A program made the position numbers and the translations under genes. The notes under the pieces were generated by a model that ran no database searches, was not told the origin of the DNA, and saw only the letters and a program-made list of their open reading frames with translations. From Sclerodactyla briareus (taxonomy: Eukaryota > Echinodermata > Holothuroidea > Dendrochirotida > Sclerodactylidae), in assembly GCA_026419785.1 (NCBI GenBank), contig JAODTK010005756.1, positions 62,001 through 126,000 of the forward strand: a DNA stretch of 64,000 nucleotides, given 5' to 3'. This document shows positions 13,385 to 24,723 of this stretch, piece by piece; the stretch's first letter is position 1; every line of letters starts with the position of its first letter.

Positions 13385-13520
13385 CTATTGAAACTTTGAC
13401 AATTTTGACAAAATATCCCAAAACTGGCCATAGATGACCTTGAACCTCAATCCCTAAATTAAATTAACGTGACCCCACCTCGTGAGCACCATGGACGCCC
13501 CGTTAGTTGTGATTATGATT
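13385..13520. repeat. Fragment of a TGACC-rich dispersed repeat
   Basis: Contains TATCCCAAAACTGGCC and CCATAGATGACCTTGAACCTC, echoing the opening of the window (TATCCCAAAATTGGCGG at 14-30) and the TGACCT phrasing of the other repeats. Short and diverged, with approximate boundaries. Confidence 0.4.
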
Positions 13521-16500
13521 TATCGAGTTTCCGAGGGCTTTATAAAATTCGGTGGATTGGTGATTGAATCAATGCACTCCATTAAAATTTTATGCCCTAC
13601 CAGACCAGCCCACCAGTCACAACCAGTTCTGAAAAAATCCGCATAAATTAGGCTACCTATATTAGGCCATATTTTAGGCTGAAACATCTAACACCCTAAA
13701 ATCAGTTTAATACATTTTGTAGTATGTGGCCAACGACATGGCACGATAGCTACTCTAGTTCCGTCCGTTTTGTTTTGCTGATGAGCTCAACATTTAGAAG
13801 ACCCTACTAGTCTTGCTAGTGGGCAAAATCTTATCACTCACCCTATACAGCAGATAGTAAATACCAGGAAATCGGTCTTACGGTTTTCGGAGAGAAATCT
13901 TGCTAATGGGAAAATCCTGTGACAGCTATACACACCAAATGAACACGAACACACACATCTATACACGCCAAGTGATCGCAGGGGTTCTTCTATTCAGACA
14001 GACCCCCCTCCCCTCCCACCAGAAAAAACAATCTGGTTGCATGACCTTATCTATTGTGAAAGACCGGGCAATTTGTCTGGCAAAGTAACCAGTTGCGGGA
14101 CAAACGTATGGCTCATATTAATAATTATACTTATTTAAACAACTATATTTTAAGTGTAAAAAAATGCTATTTAAAAATCCAAGAAATTAGGTAGATTGGA
14201 AAAAATATTGGGTACCATAGTGGAAAAGCTGAATATACGTTAGTGGTCTCTTAGACACGGTTCTATTTTCTGACCAGTTGTTGAGAAAAAGTGCAGTATG
14301 TTCCTCATTATTACATGCTATTGAGAGACAATAAATTGCCATTTCCAAATGCAATAGACCCAACCGATAAGGTACATTAGATCGATTATGTAGGAAAACG
14401 ATGTTTCTAATCAGCAGGTGGAGTGAGGTGAAGGTTGAAGGTCAGTAAAAACGATTCCCGAACATACAGGATTCTCGACAGGTTGGCTGAAGGCTTCTGG
14501 GGGAAGTTCTCACCGAATCAGCAGAGCCACATTTGACCGTTGGATATACCCGGCTAATAAGTACATTGTAATAGTACTAAGGCCAGAATTCCACCAGACA
14601 AGAATTTAGTTCTCAATCATGCGAAAGGGGCCAAATTATCAGAATTCAATCAGTTATGAATTCGAACTTAAATTCTTAGGTGATCAAACTCCGGATAAGT
14701 TTATCCCTGCCCTAGTGACGGATAAATGACCTCTAAGTGGGTTCTGGGACCCAAAGTATCGCCTGGACTTCCTATCGAAATTATACTGAAATAGAATAAA
14801 TTAGGGTTTCTAGGTAAATAACTTACACACATTGAAATTATCATTCAGATAAACTCGAAGAAAACAACATCGATTCTATAAAATAGTAACGGCCACTCAG
14901 AGGGGGGAACATAATTTGGGCACTCATCAGGATTTAATTTCTCCAGGGCCCAGAATTGTCTTATCGGACAGCTGACAGGATGGATACCATAGAACTTTTT
15001 ATCGTAGAGAATAGAAAAAACTCTGTTAATGGGGGCCATACCCCAATTCCATACGATGTTGCCAGGTGGAGTTATGGGCTCTCAAAGTTTTGTCCATTAC
15101 ACAGGAAATTAGGGAGAATCTTTATGGGCATATTTGAACAACACGGAGTTATGGTATGGATCCCTATGGTTTAATTGTGTTAAATAATGTAACTTCCAAT
15201 AAAGTACTGTTTTCTTTCTCTCGTCAAAGTAACCATCAACACTGGACAACTCACACCAGGACTACAGCAATCCCTCTCATAGACTAAATCTTTCAGGTGA
15301 ATTATTGTGTGAATTCTATTGGAAAGGGGATTTACTAGCAGATTGTCAAAAAGACCATAATTCATTATTGCACGATTAGATTCTTTCTTGCGCAATACAC
15401 ACACAAAAACTTGTAGGTCTCTGATCCGTAACGAAAGGGGGTTATTATTATTAACTTAATAGCCCCTTTTTCGGCTATTTCAGACTCACCTCCTCTACTC
15501 AAAACAAGTAAAACAAAATGTTGATATTTCTGAACGGAAAGCAGGTGCTCCCGACCATAAATACACTTGGAAAAAATTGGGCCAAAAGACACAATTCAGT
15601 ATTACATTTCGTGGATAGCAAAACCATCTTTCGAACGTATAAACGCACTAATCTGAGCACATTTTAGTTCAATTAACGTCGAGGTTGTTCGCTTTGTTCT
15701 GCTAATGAATTTGAGAATGAAAAAAAATACATTCAATCTATCTCAAGAATATCAACACTACCTCTGCTAGGGTCCTCACGTGTGCATACAAAAGCACAAT
15801 TTCGATTAACAAAAATCTCGTTTTTTTGCGAATCCCCCAAAAGTGGAATTCAATTTAAAAAAAACGTAAATGCTAAGTTAACGTTGACTTTCCTTTCCTT
15901 GAAGGGGGAGTTCAGTGTGAGTATGGTGGTGACACTCGTTGTGGAGCACGATATATCCACAACGTAAACGTACGTGGAGCCACGTTAGGCAATTTCATCG
16001 TTCGGATCTTAAGAGTCATTCTAGGTCAGGGAACGCCAGCAGAAACAAAACATGCTTGATAGAACGATATCAGGAGATTGACGAGCATCAATCAACTTCA
16101 AAAGTAGGCTGCGGATATGAAGAAGACCGAACCCAATTGTTTCTTAGTATCCGTTTAATGTCATCCGTTCAAGGTCGATGGGAGCCAGAGCACAATATCA
16201 GGAGGCTGCAAGCATCGATCAACAACAGATATGAAGAGGTAAAGCCATACTTCTTTGCCAAAACTCGGGTTGTCTAATGCAAGAAGAGAGAAGAGGTCAC
16301 GTTCTGAGGAAAATGTCAGCCCCAATTTGGAAGAAAAATGGAAAATCAAACATTTAACAATTAATTTAAATTTGACACCTGTTGTAGAGTGAAAGGGCGA
16401 ACCCTTTTGGGCAATTCGATTTCAATAGAGGTCATCGTATATCCGTCAATATTAGGACATATGATTTTGGGAGACACAGCAGTTTATGAAACAATTCAAA

Positions 16501-16703
16501 GGAGGCCAAGGGAGACAAATTAAAACAAAAGTTGAAATATGAATCGGAGGCAATAATCTTATTTTCTTATTTGGCGGAAATGGGGATGTGGCGCAGCCGG
16601 TTCAAGGTCAAGAGAGGTCAAACCCTCGAGGATATCGCCAAAAAGTGTCTTCGCATGGTTGGCGCGATCGTTGTTTCTTATTATTCACTACACTACACAC
16701 TAT
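13521..16703. other. Non-coding stretch with a weak internal duplication
   Basis: A diverged direct repeat is visible at about 16067-16100 and 16193-16225 (ATATCAGGAG followed by GAGCATCAATCAAC or AAGCATCGATCAAC). The 112-codon frame over 15939-16277 spans this duplication and has no known domain. I see no other signal. Confidence 0.5.
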
Positions 16704-18155
16704 CACAGAAAAACAAAGTTCGTCAAAATTAGGATAGACTAAGAAAAAGTTAGTCAAGCAGTTAGTCAGGCTAGCATGACTAACTTTTGGGAAATAATTA
16801 TCTCCTGAAATTCAATTGTGGGGCGCTGGGACGAACCCAGCTTGAAGATTAGACTCACTTTTGGCAGACAATGGCTAGATAGACTAACTAGGATTACGCG
16901 TAGACAACTTCTCTGCGTAACATTTTTGACTGTGGCGGGCGCCATATTACTGGGCTGATTTTGACTAACTTATGACTAACCTTTTGGCGCCTAATTTTAC
17001 CGCCGTTGTGAATCTCTTTGTTCATCGAGTCAGTGCAACACCACAGTGAATATAATTGTTGTGATATGTTGCCCACTCTTCCAGGTTCTTTTTTATCCCA
17101 GCCAAGTCGTGAGGAATGTCAAAATAATGCATTTGACGGAATTAATATGTTGCTCAAGTGAAGTATAAGGGTGACAACTCGATATCCTGAGAACTAACCA
17201 TAACCAGACTATAGTCAGTACTGCACCGGAACATACACGCACATTACGTGGCTGCATTTCCGCCGAGTTAGAACATTTTGGGAAGAAGTATATGTGAGCT
17301 ACAAATCTACAAATATTAGGACTTCGGTATCCCCGACAAGGACTTCATATACTAGAGGATTGGGTTCAGTCTGAAGGCGGCTAGGGAAGGGAAGAAATCT
17401 TGTGAAATGAGATAGGGCCGTCGTTATGTTCACTTCTCGAGTAGCAGTATCCTGCAGTATAATCTTTGAGAAAGGGTGAACCTGATTCATTCCAGCGCTG
17501 GACTCGATCATCGCATGAGTTTTCGTTTTGACAGTTATAGCTCAATAATATAGCTTAGTATTCATTTTATATCGGTATAGTGTCCATATATTGCCCAGAT
17601 ATTTTACAACATACCGTCAATTTGCTGCTGATACATTCTGCTAACAACTGAACGGCTTTGTGTTCACAAGTTTGTTTCCAACGAGGAATAGCACACCTCC
17701 CTATTGAAAGATCACCACCAGCAGAGTGATGGAGAGTTTTGGCGACCAGGCTATACTATGTTTACGCACGAACGAAGTGGCATTTTTGCAATCTAAATTG
17801 CATTGCCTATCACAAGGTAGTTCAAGCAGATTTTATTTCAAGATACCCGGACTAACCTCGTAGTCATAAGTTAGTAGAAAGAGGCCACCGAGAGACTAAT
17901 AAAACTTAATAGAAATTAGTTGGCTAGCACTGGTATAGGTTTGTTCAGCTAGCTGATTAACTTGCTGACAACCATTGTAGTTCTAGCGAGCTTGACAACT
18001 CGAGTGACTAAACATGGTTAGTCTAGCGAGCTTGACTACCTCGCTTGACGAAGTAAAGGTAAGTCTAAGCCAGCTGACTAACCATAAGTTGGTCAAACGT
18101 GGCACCAGATAGACTAACCGAAAGTTAGTCCAGCGACCTATTTATTTTGTCAGTG
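16704..18155. mobile_element. Probable non-autonomous DNA transposon, 1.45 kb
   Basis: The left end at 16704 reads CACAGAAAAACAAAG. The reverse complement of the right end at 18155 reads CACTGACAAAATAAATAG. These are imperfect terminal inverted repeats. The word AGTTAGTC or its complement GACTAAC is clustered just inside both ends (about 16745-16985 and 17850-18130) and is nearly absent from the middle. Such subterminal repeats are typical transposase-binding arrays in families such as hAT. On the right, TCTAGCGAGCTTGAC occurs twice. There is no transposase frame, so it is non-autonomous or decayed. I could not see a clean target-site duplication. Confidence 0.5.
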
Positions 18156-18730
18156 TGACACAACGAAACTCGTTCATGCAGACATCGTCATGGTCAACGA
18201 AAATCAAATATTTCACAATAAACATAATAAAAATCCCTAAAATAACTGACTTTTAAGTGATTCTTATTAAAAAAGTCCCTTAATTGCTTTTCTCTTCATG
18301 CCCCCCCCCTTCTCTCCATATATACCCAAATGTGAATACAGTTTTATCACTCAGTCAACTCACTTCTTTGACCCAAATCCAATTGAAATGTTCTAAAATC
18401 CTCTTAGCAGCCCGGGCTTCTTTGGCACTATTAAAAGTATTCCTTCATTAATTCATTGTTTTTATGTTCCAAGAAACAAGGACATGCCACCCCCCCCTGC
18501 CAGGCAGCAAACACCCTCCCTGCCTCCCCCACACACCAACAAACTATCCCCCACGCAGCAGTCAAGGTTGTCCCAAATTATTTTATTTAGGAAACCTCCA
18601 TATGTCGCCAGTCCCCAGGCAAGAAGAAAAGGGGACAAAAATGTTTACAGTATTTTTGAAGGTGTAGTCAACCTAATTAAATTGGGTGGGTAGAGAGGGT
18701 TTGCTTGTGGGCAGGTCATAACGCACACTT
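18156..18730. other. Non-coding stretch
   Basis: C-runs lie at 18301-18309 and 18489-18496. Proline-rich frames at 18464-18693 are products of the C-rich composition. No gene recognised. Confidence 0.6.
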
Positions 18731-19135
18731 GTCACAGGAAGCGTAGGGTTACTCGTTCCTCAGTGCCTTATTCAAACAGAACCTATTAATGATAGGATTC
18801 AATCAAATCCATGAACCATCAAAACACATCAGATTCAGAAAGGTTAACCGGACAATACCTACGAGAGTTGGCGAGAGTCTTACCGAGTGAAATTGGAATT
18901 AACAAATTATGCAATAGGCACAGTACAATGGACTTATAACAGAAGTAAAAATGTCACCAGGAAAGATATGGTTTACTCGTTCCTCAGTGCTTATTCAACA
19001 GAAGCTATTATGATGATGGGAATTCAATCGAATTCCTGAACAATCAAACAAATCAGATCCAGAAAAATGTTAACGGACCATACCCGAGTTTGGCGAAATT
19101 CTTACCAAGTTTGGGGAAATTGATATATGCTGAAA
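18731..19135 (+). repeat. Tandem duplication, about 221-bp unit
   Basis: Unit 1 starts at GTCACAGGAA (18731) and unit 2 at GTCACCAGGAA (18952). Both contain ACTCGTTCCTCAGTGC, ATTCAATC, AATCAGAT-type words and a TTACCGAG/TTACCAAG end. Copies differ by many substitutions and small indels, so the duplication is old. It leads directly into the repeat at 19136-19750 and may be part of it. Confidence 0.7.
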
Positions 19136-19750
19136 ATTAGGCCACATACAATGACCTCTACTGACCCAATGACTTCAAAATGATCTGGATCGAAGGTAGA
19201 TCACATCTACTAAGTTGTGGGAATCCAACGAGCTTTCACAAAAAAAAAAAAAAAAATTAGGGGGGGCATTATCAAATGACCTCCAGTGACCCCGACTTTC
19301 ACTTTCAAATTTCTCGGGAACCATGTAGACCACATACCACAAGTTTGGTGAAATTCCTACAAACTTGGAAAATTCGCAAAAATATGCAAATGAGAGCACT
19401 AATTGGAATATTCAGGCGAATACCTAATAGTTCATCTACCTGCCATCTTACATGCCAAACTACATCACTGTAGCTTCATACGGTCTTGCGTAATTTGCTA
19501 ACGAGCTGAACATTAATGACATAAAATAGGCTAATTACCCAACTTGAATTGATTGACTTGCCTGCCCAAAAATCTAATCAGATCGTTGTACCACCCAACA
19601 CCGGTGCGGCTAACAAACTAATTCTCATCTAAGCGGCCTACACGGTTTGTGAGAACTCCCGCCTAACGAGAGAGGTGCCATACACACAAAACACGCACAC
19701 GCATAGTGACACTAAGTCTCTTCCTGAATTTATTAGGCGAGACAAGAAAA
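19136..19750 (+). repeat. Dispersed repeat, stem-loop-ended family (copy B)
   Basis: TGACCTCCAGTGACC and ATATGCAAATGAG words, a segment (GTTCATCTACC, CTTACATGCCAAAC, TTGCTAACGAGCT) matching copy C at 24520-24605, and a right end at 19723-19737 (CCTGAA, TTTA, TTAGG stem-loop) followed by CGAGACAAGAAAA. The internal poly-A at 19240-19256 is simple sequence. Confidence 0.7.
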
Positions 19751-20979
19751 CAAATACTGAACAAAACTCAGTAACTCGATATCTGAAGAATGGTAAAACA
19801 TAAATCACATATTTAGCGGTGTTGGCTGCAAAATATGGAGAGATATAAAGCCCCAGACTCGGGTCATTCTAGCCTAGGGGGTTTTTAGGGGTTTACAGAG
19901 TTCGATAATGTTGCACATGGGCTATATACCCAGAAACACTTCTACATTTTAGTGCCTCTGTACAAACTTGTCTAACAACACGAACGACAAGTTGGCATTT
20001 CCTCATGGTCACTAATACTCATTCAACAGAGTGCAATTATAGCGTTTCCAGAGTACTTTTGTCCGTAATGATTCATCTTTCACAGTGGGCATCGTTTTAT
20101 TCATTTTTGTTCGACCATCTATCACCAGATCTATTTATACGCGTCACTGAGGTTATCCTTGTTTGTTATTGAACACGTAAACCGGCTATCCTAGCTAAGG
20201 AGTCCAGCTGTTGCTCCTACTACAGTATAGGTGAATTAAACACATGCCCTATCGGATGTGATTCAGTTTTATGCAGTGACCAAAATCCAGTCTCTCCGCG
20301 AACGTGGTTGGGACGGTTGAAAAATAGTGTCTATCGTAGACAATCGTAGATAGCGTCCAATAGTTTACATGGACAGGGGCACTTAAACGAATTTCTTAAG
20401 CGGTTCACACGGCTTGCCAGGCGGAGCCTAGGGCTCGGGTAGCTAATAGGCTCAAACCAACTAGTAGAATAGTGTTGAATATTGCGGTCCTAATGACGTA
20501 TGGCAGGAGGCTGTGTTTATCAGCTTATTTACAACAGTGTCGGTTTCGGTGCGTGGAAGGAAGAGCCAACTGTAAACAACAGGCAAAAGAACGTGATATG
20601 AATGAATCTACACTGGGCAAACCAACATGCCCTAAAGTGCCTGACATAGTATCATTACCAATGGACAATGCTGCATTCATTTAGCGTCGCGTAGTTTTTT
20701 GCGGCTTTGTGTGGCGATTTCCAGTGCAGTCAAACTGTCTGCGTGGGATGTAGGTTACGAACTATGCTGGGCGGGAGTGAGTGGAGTGATAACCGCAACC
20801 GTTATTTAGGGGCATAACCCAGATGAACGGTTATTCAGGAGCATTTTTCAATGCTAAGCCAACTATAAAATGTAGAGCTACTCATGTCGGGTCAATGGGC
20901 GGATCGTACATGGATTTTTGGATTGGTTGACAGAATCCCCGACGTAATCCCTAAGTCTAACAGACAAAAAACTGTGTCG
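19751..20979. other. Non-coding stretch
   Basis: No recognised gene. Short local repeats include two ATCGTAGA words at 20334-20352 and two AACGGTTATT-like words near 20800 and 20827. Confidence 0.55.
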
Positions 20980-21440
20980 TGATTCCTTGCCAAGCTGGCA
21001 GGCTAGGCTCATAAGGCCAAAACCAGAAAAGTCTATTACCCCCCTTATTCGGCGGCGGGAATTATTAGCTTCATCGGTAGAGTCCAGGCTGCAAAACATT
21101 GATTGCGATCGGGCCCATGGAAGCCCGAGGGACTTTTTCCGCAGTGCGTTGGACAGGCATTCTCCGAATGTCCCACGCTCATCCGCAAATGCTTTAAAGG
21201 GGGTACCGTTGAGGGACTTGTGAAGAGTAGCGAGCGACGTATGTGCAGCCCTATGGAGTTCACCACGGTGGACACGATGAAGAGACGATGGATGTGTGCG
21301 TCGGGAGAGAACAAGCGAGAGTGCGTGCTCTTTATATGACGGGTGTGACAGTCACTAATGATCAGGTGGTATATCTGTAAAGCGCTGTGAGAAATGTCGT
21401 CGACGTGGAACGTGGAAAAGCGCTATATGAACGAGATATT
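20980..21440 (+). mobile_element. Possible SINE/LINE copy with AGCGCT-type 3' tail
   Basis: The right end contains GTAAAGCGCTGTGAG (21377-21391) and then GAAAAGCGCTATATGA (21416-21431). This two-box arrangement is familiar from the 3' ends of many animal retroposons. The upstream 400 bp is CpG-rich and open in several frames on both strands (20987-21223 and 21103-21339 plus; 20878-21099 and 21045-21314 minus), without a motif I recognise. The 5' boundary is a guess. The element is followed by AT-rich simple sequence, as retroposon tails often are. Confidence 0.4.
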
Positions 21441-21474
21441 ATCGTATTATAGATATGTCGTTACTTAAAAATTC

Positions 21475-21590
21475 TAAAATATATATAAATATATAATAAT
21501 ATATATATTATATATATATAATATATATATAGGATATATATATATATATATATTTATAATATATATATATATATAGATATATATATATTT
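21475..21590. repeat. (TA)n-rich simple sequence
   Basis: Long alternating AT tract with small interruptions. Confidence 0.95.
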
Positions 21591-22104
21591 GTCTAGGCCT
21601 TCTGGGAGTTAGTGTAAGCATGGCTACACTGAGAGCTTAATACACAAGAAAAACATTGCACGTTTATAGGGGTACCTTGAGACGGACCAGTGATACGCAA
21701 AACCACTGTTGACTATAGGAAGATCGGGTGAAGGAATTATGTCATTACTGTAGTGCCACAAGGGACAATACAGGGTACAGGAAAATTGGGTGTATATGTA
21801 AAGGGGACAATGGGAAGTTCATACAGGTGTTGTTATTGCACGTAATTACACACTATTACTTGGGGGCAATCTGAAGGTGCAGTTTTTCTCGAATTGTGGT
21901 ACCACATACCCCTGCCTGAGGGATATATTACGAAGGACACTGGGCACAATGATGCAAATCTCTTGTAGCATGACACAAGCATTTTTAAATTTGCTGAGTG
22001 GCAGGTGACAACACAAAAATATTCATAAGTTCAAAGAATATTAAAATATTATTAGATGTAGGCTCCCATGCATAGCGAAACTACATGCAATTCGCATAGC
22101 CCTA
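21591..22104. other. Non-coding stretch
   Basis: No gene, repeat or motif recognised. Confidence 0.55.
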
Positions 22105-22347
22105 GACGGAAAAAAATCCGTTACAACATCCCTCTAAAATGTTTTGTTGCCAAGATGTCAATTTCAAAAGTCAAATTAACAACATTCCAGGGATTGAGTT
22201 AGGCTGTCTTGGACTCTCGAAAATGTGCGTTCCTTGAGATAGCTCGTGGATAGGAGTTTGGTACATTAGTCCAATTCACTTTATGGTTTGACTCAACAAA
22301 ACGAATCTGGTCATTCACACAAGGAAAAAATAGCACTCAATGTCACA

Positions 22348-22389
22348 AGGTCGAAAGGTCAAAAGGTCAAATGAGGTCAAAGTAGGTCA
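22348..22389 (+). promoter_or_regulatory. Ladder of five nuclear-receptor-like half-sites
   Basis: AGGTCG (22348-22353) is followed by AGGTCA at 22356, 22364, 22374 and 22384. The spacers are 2, 2, 4 and 4 bases, so the array reads DR2, DR2, DR4, DR4. Established knowledge: DR2 and DR4 spacings of AGGTCA are bound by retinoid, thyroid or LXR/EcR-type receptor dimers. Whether this repeat-borne array is bound is unknown. Confidence 0.5.
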
Positions 22390-22760
22390 CCATATGTAGT
22401 TCGCCCAGACGAACAAAATTTCCCGTTACGACATCGCTCTAAAAATGTTTCGTTGCCAAGATATATAAGGATAGTCCCATGGTGACCTCAAATGACTTGA
22501 CGCCCTAACATAAAAATCAATAGGGTTCATCCTCACGATACTGCAACCAGCCATAACCTAATTTGAACTTGATACATGCTTGCGTTCTTTAGATATCGTG
22601 CTGACAAGCTTATCTGAAGTTTGCCCTCTCGTGACCTTGCATGACCTTGAACTGGCACCAACAACAATAGGAGTCATCCCCTCTATATGTCCAAACCCAC
22701 ATACTTAATTTGAACTTCATACATGCTTGCGTTCTTTAGATATCGTGCTGACAAGGGATT

Positions 22761-22762
22761 CA

Positions 22763-22830
<68 letters not shown>
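22761..22830 (+). repeat. (CA)n microsatellite
   Basis: About 33 CA units with a few interruptions. The poly-Cys/Val and poly-His/Thr frames here are artefacts. Confidence 0.98.
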
Positions 22831-22880
22831 GTACGCACAGTGCGTGACTGCATAGATTCCTTTTGCCTTCGGCAAGGAAT

Positions 22881-24266
22881 AAACAAGAGCACCAATAGTG
22901 GTGTATCTCAAACCGTGCAAATGTACCAAGACGAATGTACAATTATGTGTTAAATGTTCGAGATCATAGGCACGAAGCAGTTCAAGCAATGATGGCCTAA
23001 TTGTGGCCCCCGTAACAATCTTTGACAATGATCTTCATACGGACAAGAATGTCTTAGCAGTCAATGAACATGAGGAAGAGGCAATTTCACACAATGGCCT
23101 ATTGACCTCTGACCTCCACAAGTCATCCATCATCAATGAATGACTGATTTGCTCCTTTTCACAGATGTTACTGTTTTAATTCTAACGACACTAATGAATG
23201 TTGCATTCGATATCTGCGAACCCACATTGGGCCTTCAACCAGATTCGCAAACACCTATCCCCATGTACCACTACCGGAGGCATTAGATGTAACTTTGAAG
23301 AAAATCAATTAGTACTTGTGAAGAGATGCATTTCAAGTACCATTGCGTGAATTTTCATAGAATGGGCCCTCGGGCCCAAGTGGGACCTTGGATCAAAAAT
23401 TCCTGAACACCCCAAAGGTACAGCTATTAGACATCATTATGACAGAATGTCACTACTGTGCACCGAAACTTGTAAGAGGAGAAGCATTTTCATATTCCAC
23501 ACAGTGGGCCCTCGGCCCACACTAGGCCTTGGGTCCCATATCCCTGGTCACCCTGAAGGTACAGCATTACCCTCTTATGACTGCACATCAGCTGGTGCAA
23601 CAGATTGTAACAGGATATACAAGATTCACAGTATTTCATATAAAGGACCCTAGGGCCCAACTCTGGGCCTTGGGCCCAAAATCTTGAACCCCATGGCCTA
23701 TCTGTGCCCAAAAACCATTACATGTAACTTCGAAGAAAATCATTTAAGCTGTGGGGAGGAAAATGCCTTTCAAGCATCATTGTGTGAAAGATCATGAAAT
23801 GGGCCCTCGGGCCCAATCGGACCTTGGAACACAAAAATCCTGAACACCCCAAAGGTACTTCTATTAGACCATCAATATAGCGACATTAGCACGGTCAACT
23901 AAATTGTAGAGATACAAGATTTTGCAGTAAATGGGCTCTGGACCCAAAACTTCCTGGACACCCCAATGCCCTCTACCCAAAGACCTTCACATGTAACCTG
24001 AAGAACATCAATTTCATCTTGTGGGAGGAAATGCCATTCTAAGTGCCATTGTGGTCAATTTCATACAATGGGCTCTCGGGCCAGTGGGACCTCGGATCGA
24101 AAATTCCCTGAACATTCACAGGTCGGCTCATAACCATCATTATGACCGAACATCAGCACTGTGCACCAAAATTTGTAGGAGAATAGCGTTTTGCAGTTTT
24201 CTACTTATTGACCCATTGTGCCCCTTTAATGCCATTTGACCTCCAGGTGGTCAACGATGACTCATC

Positions 24267-24351
<85 letters not shown>

Positions 24352-24394
24352 GTGAATGGGCATCACAATACTCAACCAGCATAGCTGGTTTGAG
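22881..24394 (+). repeat. 145-bp-period dispersed repeat (copy 2)
   Basis: Starts at AAACAAGAG (22881-22889), matching copy 1 at 3092. Six GGGCCC-type boxes follow near 23363, 23502, 23650, 23800, 23930 and 24068, so spacings run about 130-150 bp. Modules alternate between three types: 'CCAAGTGGGACCTTGG', 'CACACTAGGCCTTGGG' and 'CTGGGCCTTGGGCCC', the last followed by ATTACATGTAACTT. The right end is (GATA)n at 24267-24351, then a stem-loop at 24371-24394 (CTCAACCAGC, ATA, GCTGGTTTGAG). No coding capacity. Confidence 0.85.
24267..24351 (+). repeat. (GATA)n microsatellite
   Basis: About 21 uninterrupted ATAG units at the right end of repeat copy 2. Confidence 0.98.
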
Positions 24395-24666
24395 CTAAAA
24401 ACGAGTGCAATTTATTTCTTCAGTACAAACCTCCAGTCAAAGTGTTGTAATTGTATGTAGATTCAAGAGGCCATGTTGTGGTGACGTTTGAGAAAGAGAA
24501 AAAGTTACGCTGAAATATTGATAGTTCATCTACCCTATATCCTGCATCTATGTGCCAAACCAAGTGACCATAGCACCTACGGTGCGTAATCTTGCTAACG
24601 AGCCTAAGCAATAAATTACATAAAATAAGGTAGTATTACCGGAACGGGAGAGTGGGACAAACATAC

Positions 24667-24723
<57 letters not shown>

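Larger units (their letters stand above)
22105..22880 (+). repeat. Compound dispersed repeat with two direct duplications, (CA)n and terminal stem-loop
   Basis: One internal direct repeat pairs about 22105-22165 with 22405-22465 (TAGACGG/AGACGAACAAAAT, then AACATCCCTCTAAAATG and GACATCGCTCTAAAAATG, then TTGTTGCCAAGAT or TCGTTGCCAAGAT). A second pairs 22561-22608 with 22708-22755, nearly identical (CATGCTTGCGTTCTTTAG followed by ATATCGTGCTGACAAG). Then come (CA)n at 22761-22830, a spacer, and a stem-loop at 22857-22879 (TTGCC, TTC, GGCAA, flanked by TTCC and GGAA). It abuts the next repeat at AAACAAGAG. Confidence 0.75.

Noticed and set aside
22683..23028. Poly-Cys/Val and poly-His/Thr proteins across the (CA)n arrays (also 24548-24860 and 28559-28862)
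   Set aside because: Reading-frame artefacts of dinucleotide repeats.
24267..24351. Regular short repeat that could be mistaken for a CRISPR-like array
   Set aside because: Plain tetranucleotide microsatellite without spacers; a eukaryotic simple repeat.
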